A stretch of DNA of 64,000 bases from an uncultured Cedecea sp. (GTDB lineage Bacteria; Pseudomonadota; Gammaproteobacteria; Enterobacterales; Enterobacteriaceae), in assembly GCF_947498825.1 (NCBI RefSeq), contig NZ_CANMLV010000016.1:50955-114954 (forward strand). Reading direction: 5' to 3'. The notes beneath the pieces are model-generated. The model worked only from the letters and a program-made list of their open reading frames with translations. It ran no database searches and was not told the DNA's origin. The position numbers and the translations under genes are program-made. Below, in pieces: positions 17,901 to 26,334 of the stretch (within the stretch, counting starts at the first letter, position 1; every line of letters starts with the position of its first letter).

Positions 17901-18921
17901 TCAACCTGCAATTTTACAACCCTACTGGGACCTGGCGCTGGCCAATGTGAAAGCCGATGCATTACGGATAGCGCTCGAATGGGACGTATTTCGCCGGCTC
18001 AATACACCAAAAACAGCGAGTGATATTGCGACAAGCCTTGGCGTTGACAGCAGCAATATGGGGTATGTTTTAGAGCTACTCTGGAGCATGGATCTACTGG
18101 AGCGGGAGCCTGGAGATCCTGTTCGCTATCATAATCAGGATATCGCTCAACACTATTTCGCTTCTGACGCCGAGCGCTATCTGGGGGATGCTTTTTTATT
18201 TCGCTTAGCCGGATTGCGTCATTTTGGCGGCCAGTTAGCACAGCAGGTACAGTCAGGCATGATTTATAGCCAGGCACCAGATGCTGTTACTACGCAAGAA
18301 AACTGGGCAAAAGCGGCAAATGTCCAGATAGCACAAGAACAACGTGCCATCACGACAGGGGTGGTTCAAGAATTTATGACCCGTATACCCGAATTTCAGC
18401 AAGGCGGCTGTCTGCTGGATTTAGGCGGCGGACCTGGATTAATTGCTATCAGCCTGGTGCAAACTTATCCGTTATGGAGCGCTGCGGTATTCGATTTTCC
18501 AGAAACAGTCAAAGTTGCCCAAAGTAATATCGACAAGGCCGGATTGACCGAGCGAATAACGGTGATGGGGGGGGATCTGGCAACCGACCCGATAGGTGAT
18601 AACTTTGATTTAATCTGGTGTTCCTCGGTACTGCATTTTATGCCGGATATTGAGGCGACATTAACGAAGATATGGGCCGCACTGAAACCCGGAGGGGTGT
18701 TTATCAGTGCCCATGCAGAAGTACCGATGACAGCCACAGCTGCCAGAAAAATCCTGCCGTATTACTTAGCGATGCGCATGAAAGGTTGCCATGTGACTCA
18801 GCAAGATGAACTGGCAGCCCGCATGAGCAAAGTCGGCTTTACCCGGATAGAGCAGCACCCACAAGTGGCATTTCCTGTTGCCCCTGTCACGGTGATTATT
18901 GCCAGAAAAGAGGCGTTATGA
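17890..18921 (+). CDS. SAM-dependent O-methyltransferase-like protein in an iron-regulated operon
   Basis: A 343-residue protein. The ATG at 17890 is preferred to the frame start at 17872 because residues from MNFNQPAILQPYW on look family-like. The N-terminal 100 residues are a winged-helix dimerisation domain (ALRIALEWDVFRRLN, then TASDIATSLGVDSSNMGYVL), as in acetylserotonin/hydroxyindole-type O-methyltransferases. The SAM-binding motif is LLDLGGGPG (Asp177 to Gly183), followed by FDLIWCSSVLHF and LKPGGVFI. It overlaps the receptor gene and the transporter gene, so its product acts with them. Methylating a phenolic or catechol metallophore is a possible role. Substrate unknown. Confidence 0.85.
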   Translation: MNFNQPAILQPYWDLALANVKADALRIALEWDVFRRLNTPKTASDIATSLGVDSSNMGYVLELLWSMDLLEREPGDPVRYHNQDIAQHYFASDAERYLGDAFLFRLAGLRHFGGQLAQQVQSGMIYSQAPDAVTTQENWAKAANVQIAQEQRAITTGVVQEFMTRIPEFQQGGCLLDLGGGPGLIAISLVQTYPLWSAAVFDFPETVKVAQSNIDKAGLTERITVMGGDLATDPIGDNFDLIWCSSVLHFMPDIEATLTKIWAALKPGGVFISAHAEVPMTATAARKILPYYLAMRMKGCHVTQQDELAARMSKVGFTRIEQHPQVAFPVAPVTVIIARKEAL

Positions 18922-20168
18922 GTCAGATAACCACTCAACGTTATGGCCTCTGTCAGGCTATATTCGGCTGGATGAACTTTGTGCTGGTGATCCCTGGAAT
19001 CTATCTGTTACTGGGCTTGCCACTGACTATGCGGGAATATGGTTGGTCCGGAACCGAGATTGGACTTTTTCAGTTAGCCGGTTTACCCGCCGTGTTTAAA
19101 TTTCTGCTGGCACTGCCGGTTCAACGCTTTCGTCCGGGCAAACGTCATTACAGCAACTGGGTCTTATGGCTGGTACTTCCTCTGGCGGCCTTGCTCTGGC
19201 TGATAAGCGACCAGAGTATACTGGCACATCGTATTCCTCTGTTCTTATTGGCTCTGGGTATCAGCTTGCTGACAACCTGGGTGGATATTCCTCTTAATGC
19301 GCTGGTGGTTAAGCTTTTGCCGCGCAGCGAACAGATGCGTGCGGGGAGTATCCGCTCAATGGCGCTTTTTTTAGGTGCCATTGTCGGCGGTGGCGTGATG
19401 CTGGTTCTACAAGGGTTATGGGGGTGGGAAGCGCCGTTCTTTCTGATGCTGGCAGGTCTGTTAGTCGGTTTGTTGTTGATGAGTTTACTGAAAGAAGACA
19501 AATTATTAACCACAGCGCCAGAGATACCGCATCAGCCCCTGACCGATTTTGCGGGCTTTTTTCGCCAGCCAGAAGCCCGGCTCTGGACATTATTGCTGAT
19601 GACCTGCTTTCCGTTTGTCGGCGCGGCCTGGCTCTATATGAAACCTCTGTTACTGGACTCTGGTGTTAAGGCCCAGGATGTCGCCTGGATAGTGGGAGTC
19701 GGTGGTGGAATTGTCGGCGCAATGGCCAGTGTGTTCAGTGGACGATTAGTCCGCTATTTAGGGATAGCCAGAGCCATTCCTTGTTATCTGCTGGCGGCTT
19801 TACTGGCACTGGGGGCTTTAACTCTGGCAGTCGTATTTAAATGGGATCAGCGATGGTTGATGAGTTCTATTTTCCTGGTGGCTGTGGCGATGGGCGGGAT
19901 CTCTTCGTTGATGTTCGGGCTGATGATGTTTTTTACCCGTAACGAACGGCGTGCGGCAGATTATGGTCTTCAGGCGAGCCTGTTTGTTGTTACCCGGTTA
20001 ACTTTTCCCATTGGGGCGGGGGCCTTACTGGACCTGGGAGGATATTCACTGATGCTCAGTGCGCTGTGCTGCGGTGTGCTGGCGGTACTGGTAACGGTTT
20101 TGCTGGTCAGAAATTCTCTTGTCAGGATGACACAGTATACCGCCCGGCTATCCGGACGAGACTCTTAA
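18918..20168 (+). CDS. MFS transporter, RhtX/FptX (AmpG-like) type
   Basis: A 416-residue, 12-helix inner-membrane protein. The start overlaps the methyltransferase stop (ATGA). The first half reads FVLVIPGIYLLLGLPLTMRE then GLFQLAGLPAVFKFLLALPV, typical of AmpG-like MFS carriers that include the siderophore importers RhtX and FptX. In those systems one MFS protein replaces an ABC importer for moving ferric-siderophore across the inner membrane. Here it is the only inner-membrane carrier of the operon, so import is the more economical guess; export of a methylated product cannot be excluded. A strong terminator follows 14 bp after the stop. Confidence 0.85.
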   Translation: MSQITTQRYGLCQAIFGWMNFVLVIPGIYLLLGLPLTMREYGWSGTEIGLFQLAGLPAVFKFLLALPVQRFRPGKRHYSNWVLWLVLPLAALLWLISDQSILAHRIPLFLLALGISLLTTWVDIPLNALVVKLLPRSEQMRAGSIRSMALFLGAIVGGGVMLVLQGLWGWEAPFFLMLAGLLVGLLLMSLLKEDKLLTTAPEIPHQPLTDFAGFFRQPEARLWTLLLMTCFPFVGAAWLYMKPLLLDSGVKAQDVAWIVGVGGGIVGAMASVFSGRLVRYLGIARAIPCYLLAALLALGALTLAVVFKWDQRWLMSSIFLVAVAMGGISSLMFGLMMFFTRNERRAADYGLQASLFVVTRLTFPIGAGALLDLGGYSLMLSALCCGVLAVLVTVLLVRNSLVRMTQYTARLSGRDS

Positions 20169-20181
20169 CCGTTCGTGACTT

Positions 20182-20210
20182 ACCGTATCAGTATTCTCTG
20201 ATACGGTTTT
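20182..20210. terminator. Bidirectional terminator between MFS and RIO1-kinase genes
   Basis: A perfect 10-bp stem (ACCGTATCAG / CTGATACGGT) with a 6-base loop, followed by TTT on the plus strand and preceded by AA on the other. It sits between two convergent genes. Confidence 0.8.
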
Positions 20211-20219
20211 AACGGAGAA

Positions 20220-21074
20220 TTAGTCCTCTTCACGCTCTTTGCTGGCGCGCTGGCGATCGTAATACTCGTCTTCTGCGGAGATTATCTCGTCTATCAGGGA
20301 CCCCATATCCACTTCATGCAGTTCTTCAACGAACAGACCAGTAAGCGTGACCTCAGGGGTGAGTTTTCCCTCTTCATACAGTTGCCAGATCTCTTTGGCA
20401 TAACAGGTTTTCAGCAACTGTGGAGCAAACTGACCGTAGTAAGCGGTGATATTATTCACGTCACGTGCAAACATCGACTCAGCGTGATTATTCGCTGCGG
20501 CATCGACAGCCTGTGGCAAGTCGATAATCACCGGGCCTTCGGCATCCATCAGTACGTTAAATTCTGATAAATCGCCGTGTACCAGACCGGCACATAACAT
20601 ACGCACGATATTACGGATCATGGTATTAAAGTCAGCGATGGCGTTTTCTTCGCTTAAGGTGACATCGCTCAGTCGTGGGGCCACCATACCGTCGGCATCT
20701 GTCACCAGTTCCATCAACAGGACACCATCAAGGCAGATATAGGGCTCGGGAACACGTACTCCGGCTTTATCAAGACGAAACAGTGCTTCTACCTCGGCAG
20801 TCTGCCAGCTCTCTTCTTGCTGCTTGCGACCGAATTTAGAGCTTTTCTGCATCGCACGCGCATTACGCGAGTTACGCACTTTACGCCCTTCCTGATACTG
20901 CACGGCTTGCTTAAAGCTACGCTGGGTTGCCTCTTTATAGACTTTAGCGCAGCGCACAGTATCACCGCATAACACGGTGTAAACGTCAGCTTCCTTACCA
21001 CTTTTCAGGCGCTGGAGGACTTCATCTATTAAGCCATCATCAACTAATGGCTGGATCCTGGCTGGGATTTTCAT
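20220..21074 (-). CDS. RIO1-type atypical serine/threonine protein kinase
   Basis: A 284-residue protein. The start is KIPARIQPLVDDGLIDEVLQ. SGKEADVY replaces the usual glycine-rich loop of eukaryotic kinases, as in RIO proteins. The catalytic loop is LVHGDLSEFNVLM (Asp and Asn in place) and the metal-binding segment is VIIDLPQAVD. The C-terminus is strongly acidic and charged (EDEYYDRQRASKEREED). RIO kinases act in ribosome maturation in archaea and eukaryotes; bacterial members such as PA4780 are shown only to phosphorylate in vitro, as far as I know. It is monocistronic apart from a possible 24-codon leader ORF seven bases upstream. Confidence 0.9.
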   Translation of the reverse strand: MKIPARIQPLVDDGLIDEVLQRLKSGKEADVYTVLCGDTVRCAKVYKEATQRSFKQAVQYQEGRKVRNSRNARAMQKSSKFGRKQQEESWQTAEVEALFRLDKAGVRVPEPYICLDGVLLMELVTDADGMVAPRLSDVTLSEENAIADFNTMIRNIVRMLCAGLVHGDLSEFNVLMDAEGPVIIDLPQAVDAAANNHAESMFARDVNNITAYYGQFAPQLLKTCYAKEIWQLYEEGKLTPEVTLTGLFVEELHEVDMGSLIDEIISAEDEYYDRQRASKEREED

Positions 21075-21080
21075 GCGGCG

Positions 21081-21155
21081 TTATACCTTATGTCTGCCGC
21101 TTTTGGTATCAACAGCATAGACGGCGAAAGTAGAAATAATTAACAGAGACTTCAT
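21081..21155 (-). CDS. Possible 24-residue leader peptide upstream of the RIO1 kinase
   Basis: A frame reading MKSLLIISTFAVYAVDTKSG and four more residues. TGGAG lies seven bases before its ATG. The stop falls six bases before the kinase ATG, so ribosomes finishing it could re-initiate on the kinase. The product is hydrophobic with a charged tail. No family known; it may be chance. Confidence 0.35.
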   Translation of the reverse strand: MKSLLIISTFAVYAVDTKSGRHKV

Positions 21156-21484
21156 TGTGAACTCCATTATTTTTTTGCATTTTCCTGAATTAATCCATGA
21201 GATAACACATTACTGAGTGTTTTTCATATAAAACAGCGGATTGTTGATTTTTATCGCACCATATCCCTGTGATATTACGGTCCATAAGCCTAATGCGCAA
21301 AGTTTCTTGAATGATAAATAACTTTTTGATGGTAGCTCGACTCTTCATTATGAACAAAAATCGTACCCGCGATAAAGCACTATCTGTAGTATAAAAAATC
21401 GATATCATCGCTATTTTTACACCCATTCGTCAGACTGATTAAAATTGGTTATCATCAGCGCCCACTCTTTGCTCTGGTTACCTG

Positions 21485-22183
21485 ATGTCTGAGATTATTG
21501 ATAACTTTATTGCCCCTCCGTGCCATGATGAAATCGACATTCTGTGGCAGGATGAGCACTTGCTGTTGATTAATAAACCCGCCGGGTTACTTAGCCTGTC
21601 AGGGAAAAATCCTCAGAATTTTGACTCTGTCCATTATCGGCTGGTGCAGAAATTTTCCAGCTGCACGCTGGTACATCGCTTAGACTTCGGCACTTCCGGG
21701 CTGATGGTGATTGCCCGCAATAAGGCAATTAATGCTGCATTATGTCAGCAGTTCAGCCAGCGTACTGTCAGCAAAGTTTATAGTGCATTACTCTGCGGAC
21801 ATCTGGAAAACGATACCGGAGTGATCGATGCGCCCATTGCTAAAGATCCGGCGCTATTTCCGCGGATGACGCTCTGTGCTACCAACGGCAAACCTGCCCG
21901 CTCCCGTTATCGCGTGCTGGAGCGCTTTTATCAGCGCCAGGAAGAGGGGAGCGTCCTGCCACTCACCCGGGTCGAACTGATACCGGAAACCGGGCGAACT
22001 CACCAGCTCCGCATTCACTGCCAGCAGCTGGGACACCCTATTCTTGGCTGTGACCTGTATGGCGGACTTTTACTGCCCGGAACTGAACAGACCCCTCGCT
22101 TGATGTTACATGCCAGTGAACTGCAGTTTGTTCATCCGGTAAGCAAAGCGCCTGTTCTGGGTAAAAGTACCAGTCCGTTCTGA
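21485..22183 (+). CDS. RluA-family RNA pseudouridine synthase
   Basis: A 232-residue single-domain synthase without an S4 domain. Motif I is LLLINKPAGLLSLSGK. The catalytic motif HRLDFGTSGLMVIA has the nucleophilic Asp. The later signature is ETGRTHQLRIHCQQLGHPI. Length and the missing S4 domain resemble RluA, which modifies 23S position 746 and some tRNAs, but E. coli RluA lies elsewhere in the genome and this may be a paralogue. It stands alone, convergent with the DUF2058 gene 12 bp away. The target nucleotide cannot be assigned from sequence. Confidence 0.88.
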   Translation: MSEIIDNFIAPPCHDEIDILWQDEHLLLINKPAGLLSLSGKNPQNFDSVHYRLVQKFSSCTLVHRLDFGTSGLMVIARNKAINAALCQQFSQRTVSKVYSALLCGHLENDTGVIDAPIAKDPALFPRMTLCATNGKPARSRYRVLERFYQRQEEGSVLPLTRVELIPETGRTHQLRIHCQQLGHPILGCDLYGGLLLPGTEQTPRLMLHASELQFVHPVSKAPVLGKSTSPF

Positions 22184-22194
22184 AAAGACGACAA

Positions 22195-22734
22195 TTACCA
22201 CATCAGATCGTCAGGAATTTTAAAGTCTGCGTACGGATCGTCTTCATCCTGCTCTTCCTGACTTAAGGTGCTGTTTAAGACGATACTTTCGGCATCACGC
22301 TGGGCGATTTTATCCGCGACAACCGCCGGAATAATCGCATACTGGCTTTCGCCACTGCTATCAATCACTAAACGGGCAATCGCCAGGCGACCACTGATCA
22401 GCTGGTTTTGAGTCAGCTTATCGACGACCACTTTCTTGATTAAGTTATTGTCCGTGAAGTTAAAATCAATATTGCCTTTAGCAACAACGATTCTGTTCAT
22501 CTCAATCAGTTGCTTAACCTGAGCCTTATATTCTTTGGCCAGGGTGGCCTGTTTTTGTTGCTCGCTCAGCTGCTTGTCACGCTCAATCTGCGCTTTTTTA
22601 TTCTCTTCTACTGCTTCTCTGGCCTCACGAGCCTGAACCCGTGATTTTTTGGCGGTTCTCTGGACTTTAGCCACTTTCTTGCTGGTCACTAAACCCGCTT
22701 TTAACATCTGCTCTTGTAAGGTGAGTTTTGTCAT
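22195..22734 (-). CDS. yaiL: DUF2058 protein YaiL
   Basis: A 179-residue nucleoprotein-like polypeptide. The start at 22734 (MTKLTLQEQMLKAGLVTSKK) matches YaiL; the longer frame from 22827 is unsupported. Residues 20-75 are a highly charged helix or coiled coil (REAREAVEENKKAQIERDKQ), followed by a small globular part and an acidic tail (EEQDEDDPYADFKIPDDLMW). Function is unknown in the family; the basic N-terminal half suggests nucleic-acid or ribosome contact. Context gives no further clue. Confidence 0.8.
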   Translation of the reverse strand: MTKLTLQEQMLKAGLVTSKKVAKVQRTAKKSRVQAREAREAVEENKKAQIERDKQLSEQQKQATLAKEYKAQVKQLIEMNRIVVAKGNIDFNFTDNNLIKKVVVDKLTQNQLISGRLAIARLVIDSSGESQYAIIPAVVADKIAQRDAESIVLNSTLSQEEQDEDDPYADFKIPDDLMW

Positions 22735-22870
22735 CTTTGCATTTAAACCAATCAGATAATTTATGGGGATTATACCTGTATTTACTGAATTGGCTAAACA
22801 CCCGATGTTGATGAGGCATATCGTCATTCAGGGGGATTATGCGTGAGACTGATAGTTATCCTGCATGACA

Positions 22871-22893
22871 TAGCGATAGCGATAGCGATAGCG
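22871..22893. repeat. Short TAGCGA microsatellite
   Basis: Almost four tandem copies of the hexamer TAGCGA between yaiL and the porin gene, about 160 bp before the porin start. It could vary by slippage; no function is evident. Confidence 0.6.
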
Positions 22894-22958
22894 CTGCGGT
22901 TTGAGAGAGGGTGATATACCTATTGATTAATGATGGCTATGCATAAGGTTATCTTTGC

Positions 22959-22976
22959 CTGTCATTATTTCGTCAT
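22959..22976 (+). promoter_or_regulatory. Pho box (PhoB operator) before the porin operon
   Basis: CTGTCATTATTTCGTCAT has the PhoB arrangement of two 7-mers (CTGTCAT, TCGTCAT) around a 4-base AT spacer. Two weaker 7-mers in the same 11-bp register (GTGAAGC, CTGAAAC) follow. CATACT about 12 bases downstream could be the -10 hexamer, as in pho promoters, where the box replaces the -35. It is 80 bp before the porin start. Confidence 0.65.
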
Positions 22977-23055
22977 CCAAGTGAAGCCATACTGAAACAA
23001 TAAGCCAATAAGTTATAGCCACTTTTATGATCAATGCATGAAATAAATGGGCGTA

Positions 23056-24366
23056 ATGAAAATAAATAAATATAACTTGTTATTATTATTCTGTTTCAGT
23101 TCTCAAGTGGCTAATGCAAATGATGATTTTTCTTATTCAAGTAATCTCAAAGAGGGTTTTGGCCTTTCTGCTTATGGATCCAGCATCAATTTAAAAGGGC
23201 GTCTTCAATACGACGTCGTCAACTTCAAAGACTATTCCGCAGCCAGTCAGGATACCCCCTTCAAGGACAGCACTAATGGGATTGTCAGACGCGGAAATAT
23301 TGGTGTAGAAGGGACGCTGATTAATATTCTGCCCTATGAGGTCCGCCTTGCTTATGACAGAAAAGAACACTCATGGGATGTTGATCGTGCATGGGCAGGG
23401 TTTACTGGATGGCAGTATGCTGATTTTTATTTCGGTCGTGATAAATTTGGTTTTGGCCTGGAAGGGGCAACCAGTTCAAGCTGGGCTCTGGCAACTGAAA
23501 GGCCCATTATGTATGACCTGACCTCTGGCCGGGATGATATTGACTATGGCTATGCGGTAAAAACATCAGGTAGTAATTACAGTGCAGGTGTCCAGGCTGC
23601 GAAGCTTAAATATGGTATTAGCGATAAAAATAGCAACGATAACTTTGGTTATTATGGGCGGCTGACTTACGCCCCTGTTTTAAGTACCAATCAAGTTTTG
23701 CATCTTGGTTTCAGCTACCATGATGCGAATCCAGATAAAAATGACACAAAAATTTCTACCCGCCTGGAAACCAGAACCCGAAACGATGACAAGTTACGTT
23801 TTGCTGATGTCAGTAATACCACTAAAGATGACGAAGGCATTATTGAGCTAGGCTATCAGTACGAGGGCTTGCGTCTGCAAAGCGAATACTTCTACCGAAC
23901 GGTAAAAGGCGCAGATATAGAAACAAAAACTAAAAAAGGAATGACGACCACAACTATCGATCCACAGAAAGTACGACTGGAGGGGGGATATTTACAGGTA
24001 TCTTATCTGTTTGACTCCAGCCGTCGCTACAGTGTTGCGGAAGGTAAATGGGGAAAACCTAATAAATTTAATACCTTTGAGCCTTTCTATCGATTTGAAT
24101 ACAGCAGCATTAAACCCAATAAAGCGGCCAGCAAGAAACAGCTGAATAATAATATCAATGGGGTAAATGCTGTCGATCGTGATGACAAGTACGTGGTTAA
24201 GAGTTCTGTGTTAGGCGTAAATTATTTCTACACTGAAAATTTAAGCTTTAATGTTTCCTATGTTCACTCACATATCAGCAATATTGATACCTCTAAATCC
24301 ATTGATGGTAAAAGCGTAAAAAATAGTAACGACACGCTTGTCGCCAGAGCTCAATTTATATTCTAA
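23056..24366 (+). CDS. Phosphate-selective-type outer-membrane porin (OprO/OprP family)
   Basis: A 436-residue protein from the ATG at 23056; an in-frame ATG nine bases upstream is also possible. A signal peptide ends around QVANA. Family-like segments are GRLQYDVVNFKDYSA, IRRGNIGVEG-like (VRRGNIGVEGTL), RAWAGFTGWQYADFYFGRDK and a terminal beta strand DTLVARAQFIF ending in Phe. OprP/OprO of Pseudomonas are trimeric 16-strand channels for phosphate and polyphosphate. Lys/Arg are frequent, as expected for anion channels. A Pho box upstream supports control by phosphate starvation. The partner gene starts 10 bp after the stop. Confidence 0.8.
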   Translation: MKINKYNLLLLFCFSSQVANANDDFSYSSNLKEGFGLSAYGSSINLKGRLQYDVVNFKDYSAASQDTPFKDSTNGIVRRGNIGVEGTLINILPYEVRLAYDRKEHSWDVDRAWAGFTGWQYADFYFGRDKFGFGLEGATSSSWALATERPIMYDLTSGRDDIDYGYAVKTSGSNYSAGVQAAKLKYGISDKNSNDNFGYYGRLTYAPVLSTNQVLHLGFSYHDANPDKNDTKISTRLETRTRNDDKLRFADVSNTTKDDEGIIELGYQYEGLRLQSEYFYRTVKGADIETKTKKGMTTTTIDPQKVRLEGGYLQVSYLFDSSRRYSVAEGKWGKPNKFNTFEPFYRFEYSSIKPNKAASKKQLNNNINGVNAVDRDDKYVVKSSVLGVNYFYTENLSFNVSYVHSHISNIDTSKSIDGKSVKNSNDTLVARAQFIF

Positions 24367-24376
24367 AGGATCCGTC

Positions 24377-25297
24377 ATGAAATATTTAAATTATGTTTTG
24401 TTATCTCTGTTAAGTGTGACGGCTCAGTCTTGGGCTACTGATCATATTGCTAATACACCCGGTGTGATACAGTTAAAAGCGGCGGATTTGAGACCTACAC
24501 AACCGAGTATTGGCGATCAGCAAGTCAATTATAAAATTGCCAGCTATGCTTTAAATCCTAAAAAACTATATGCTGATTACTGCGAAGATAACGGCGCTGA
24601 AGGCGTGGATTCTTTTACTGAAAAATCGTCGTTGCTTGATCTAAATTCTTTCAAATGCCTTGAACCCTATGGATCGAAAGTTAAAGATCTTAAAACCGCT
24701 GTGATAGGACCGGATAAACAATATTACTTAACCGATGGGCACCATCTGGTTAGTATGTTAAACAAAGTATCGGGTGGCGATACGCCAGTCTTTATCCGTA
24801 TTACCGATGATAAATCCGCTATGGGATCGATGGAGGCGTTCTGGAATTCCCTGGCAGAAGAGAATCTGACTTGGTTAAAAGACGCCCAGTTTAAACCGGT
24901 AAACTATTCGTCTCTGCCGAAAACTGTGTCAGAAGAAAGTTTACAGAACGACCAGTATCGCTCAATCATGTATTTCCTCCGGGGTGTCTCCTATAAAAAG
25001 CCCAAATCAACCAATATTCCCTTCTTTGAATTTTATCTTGCCGAGTGGCTGAATAAAAAAGTTCCTGTGGATTCGCTGAAGCTGGATACTCGGGAAGACT
25101 ACTATAACTCACTGCAGAAAGTCGCTGATGCTATGCTTTCAGTTCCGGCAGATGAAGTAGTGGTTGAGTTAAAAGATAAAAAGTTTACCGTCAGTGATTT
25201 TGGGGTATTTAATGCCATCAATAAAAAAGAGCTGAATAAACTCATCGATCAACATGGCAAGCTGACGGTCTTATTCACGGCAGCACAGAAAAGCTAA
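24377..25297 (+). CDS. Secreted ParB/Srx-like protein (putative ParB-like nuclease family)
   Basis: A 306-residue protein. The ATG at 24377 is preceded by AAAGGA and is preferred to the upstream start inside the porin gene. A signal peptide ends at SWA. The core has the ParBc_2 signature YYLTDGHHLVSML (Asp120, His122, His123), after a segment KDLKTAVIGPDKQ that corresponds to the ParB-fold strand-turn. Two cysteines (YCEDNG and FKCLEP) could pair in the periplasm. The C-terminal 130 residues are helical. Chromosomal ParB binds CTP in the cytoplasm, so an exported relative must do something else. Cleaving nucleic acid or nucleotides for phosphate is an attractive but untested role. Confidence 0.75.
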   Translation: MKYLNYVLLSLLSVTAQSWATDHIANTPGVIQLKAADLRPTQPSIGDQQVNYKIASYALNPKKLYADYCEDNGAEGVDSFTEKSSLLDLNSFKCLEPYGSKVKDLKTAVIGPDKQYYLTDGHHLVSMLNKVSGGDTPVFIRITDDKSAMGSMEAFWNSLAEENLTWLKDAQFKPVNYSSLPKTVSEESLQNDQYRSIMYFLRGVSYKKPKSTNIPFFEFYLAEWLNKKVPVDSLKLDTREDYYNSLQKVADAMLSVPADEVVVELKDKKFTVSDFGVFNAINKKELNKLIDQHGKLTVLFTAAQKS

Positions 25298-25384
<87 letters not shown>

Positions 25385-25400
25385 CGTATTCACGGCAAAA

Positions 25401-25436
25401 CATCACCAAAAGGCAGGGTTCCTGTTTTTGGTGATG
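25401..25436. terminator. Bidirectional terminator between the porin operon and the GntR gene
   Basis: Stem CATCACCAAAA / TTTTGGTGATG (11 bp) with a 14-base loop (GGCAGGGTTCCTGT), itself able to pair. It lies between convergent genes and has a T-rich exit on the plus strand. Confidence 0.7.
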
Positions 25437-25455
25437 TTATCATTTAATGATGCGC

Positions 25456-26142
25456 TCAGGCGCGATCGAACCAGTCGCTATTTTGTTGCGCAATAGGAGT
25501 GATGGAATGAATAATTTCCTGCAAATGCTCACGAGCCGCTTTTTCAGCTGCATCAGGATCGCGTGCTTTCAGGGCATTAAAAATCATGTAATGCTGCTGG
25601 ATCAAACTGGAAGGGGGAGAAACCTGACTCAGGCTGAGAAAACGCACCCGATCCATGGTTGCTTTAATCGACTCAATCGTTTCCCACGCCAGTGGACAGT
25701 TAGCAATCTGCGTTAAAAGCTGATGGAAATTATCATCAAGAATAAGAAATTCTCGTGCCCTGTCATTCTGCGCGGCCAGTTCCTGACTATGTAAATTGTG
25801 CGCAAGTGTCAGCAGTTGTTCCTCTGTGACCATTTCTGCTGCCCGGCGGGCAATAGCGCATTCCAGTGCCTGACGGATAAAGCGGGCATCTGATACCCGC
25901 TGTTCGGATATTTTCATCACAAAGGTGCCACGCTGTGGCAGGATCTGCACCAACCCGGCCTCTGCGAGCTTGATAAATGCCTCCCGAACCGGTTGGCGAG
26001 AAACACTAAAACGCAGGGCGATTTCTTTTTCGGACAGTAGCTTACCCGGTGGAATAGTACATTCCACAATGTCTTTTCGCAGTATGCGATAAATTTGTTG
26101 ATTGACTGGTTCGGTATGGTTGAGCTGAAAAGAGATATCCAT
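25456..26142 (-). CDS. GntR-family (FCD/FadR-type) regulator of the sugar-acid genes
   Basis: A 228-residue regulator. The ATG at 26142 is preferred to a TTG at 26160. The N-terminal winged HTH reads [20 protein letters not shown] followed by [20 protein letters not shown]. The C-terminal FCD domain has LDDNFHQLL and a later [14 protein letters not shown], giving metal or ligand contacts (Asp, His). FCD regulators such as UxuR, ExuR and DgoR respond to hexuronates and aldonates. The TRAP transporter and rspAB/yiaK-like genes are the likely targets. It is the last gene of a leftward run but has its own 190-bp upstream region. Confidence 0.85.
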   Translation of the reverse strand: MDISFQLNHTEPVNQQIYRILRKDIVECTIPPGKLLSEKEIALRFSVSRQPVREAFIKLAEAGLVQILPQRGTFVMKISEQRVSDARFIRQALECAIARRAAEMVTEEQLLTLAHNLHSQELAAQNDRAREFLILDDNFHQLLTQIANCPLAWETIESIKATMDRVRFLSLSQVSPPSSLIQQHYMIFNALKARDPDAAEKAAREHLQEIIHSITPIAQQNSDWFDRA

Positions 26143-26188
26143 GTCGTTGTATTTACCCAATAAATTTTTGATTTATTATTTATGACTA

Positions 26189-26292
26189 TACTCGCCATAC
26201 TTGTCAGCTGTCGACTCAGCTGCGTATTCTTCCCTGCAACCTTCACGCAAACTGAGTTTTTCAGCAAAAGACGCTTAAAAGTATGGCGAGTA
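26189..26292. repeat. Palindromic element with 14-bp perfect ends
   Basis: TACTCGCCATACTT at 26189-26202 is exactly inverted at 26279-26292. The left end resembles the TATACCCGTCATACTTCAAG end of the repeat at 25306, so this is probably a diverged copy. It occupies the promoter space of the GntR gene and the 3' end of the TRAP operon, where it could act as an mRNA hairpin. Confidence 0.6.
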
Positions 26293-26334
26293 CATGTTCT
26301 CTGTTTACAAATATATCATCAAAATAATATGGCG

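Noticed and set aside
21190..21426. 78-codon frame on the minus strand before the pseudouridine synthase
   Set aside because: No convincing ribosome site and no domain pattern; the sequence is AT-rich and likely promoter DNA.
22871..22893. TAGCGA repeats as a possible CRISPR or iteron array
   Set aside because: Only about four 6-bp units with no spacers; a simple microsatellite.
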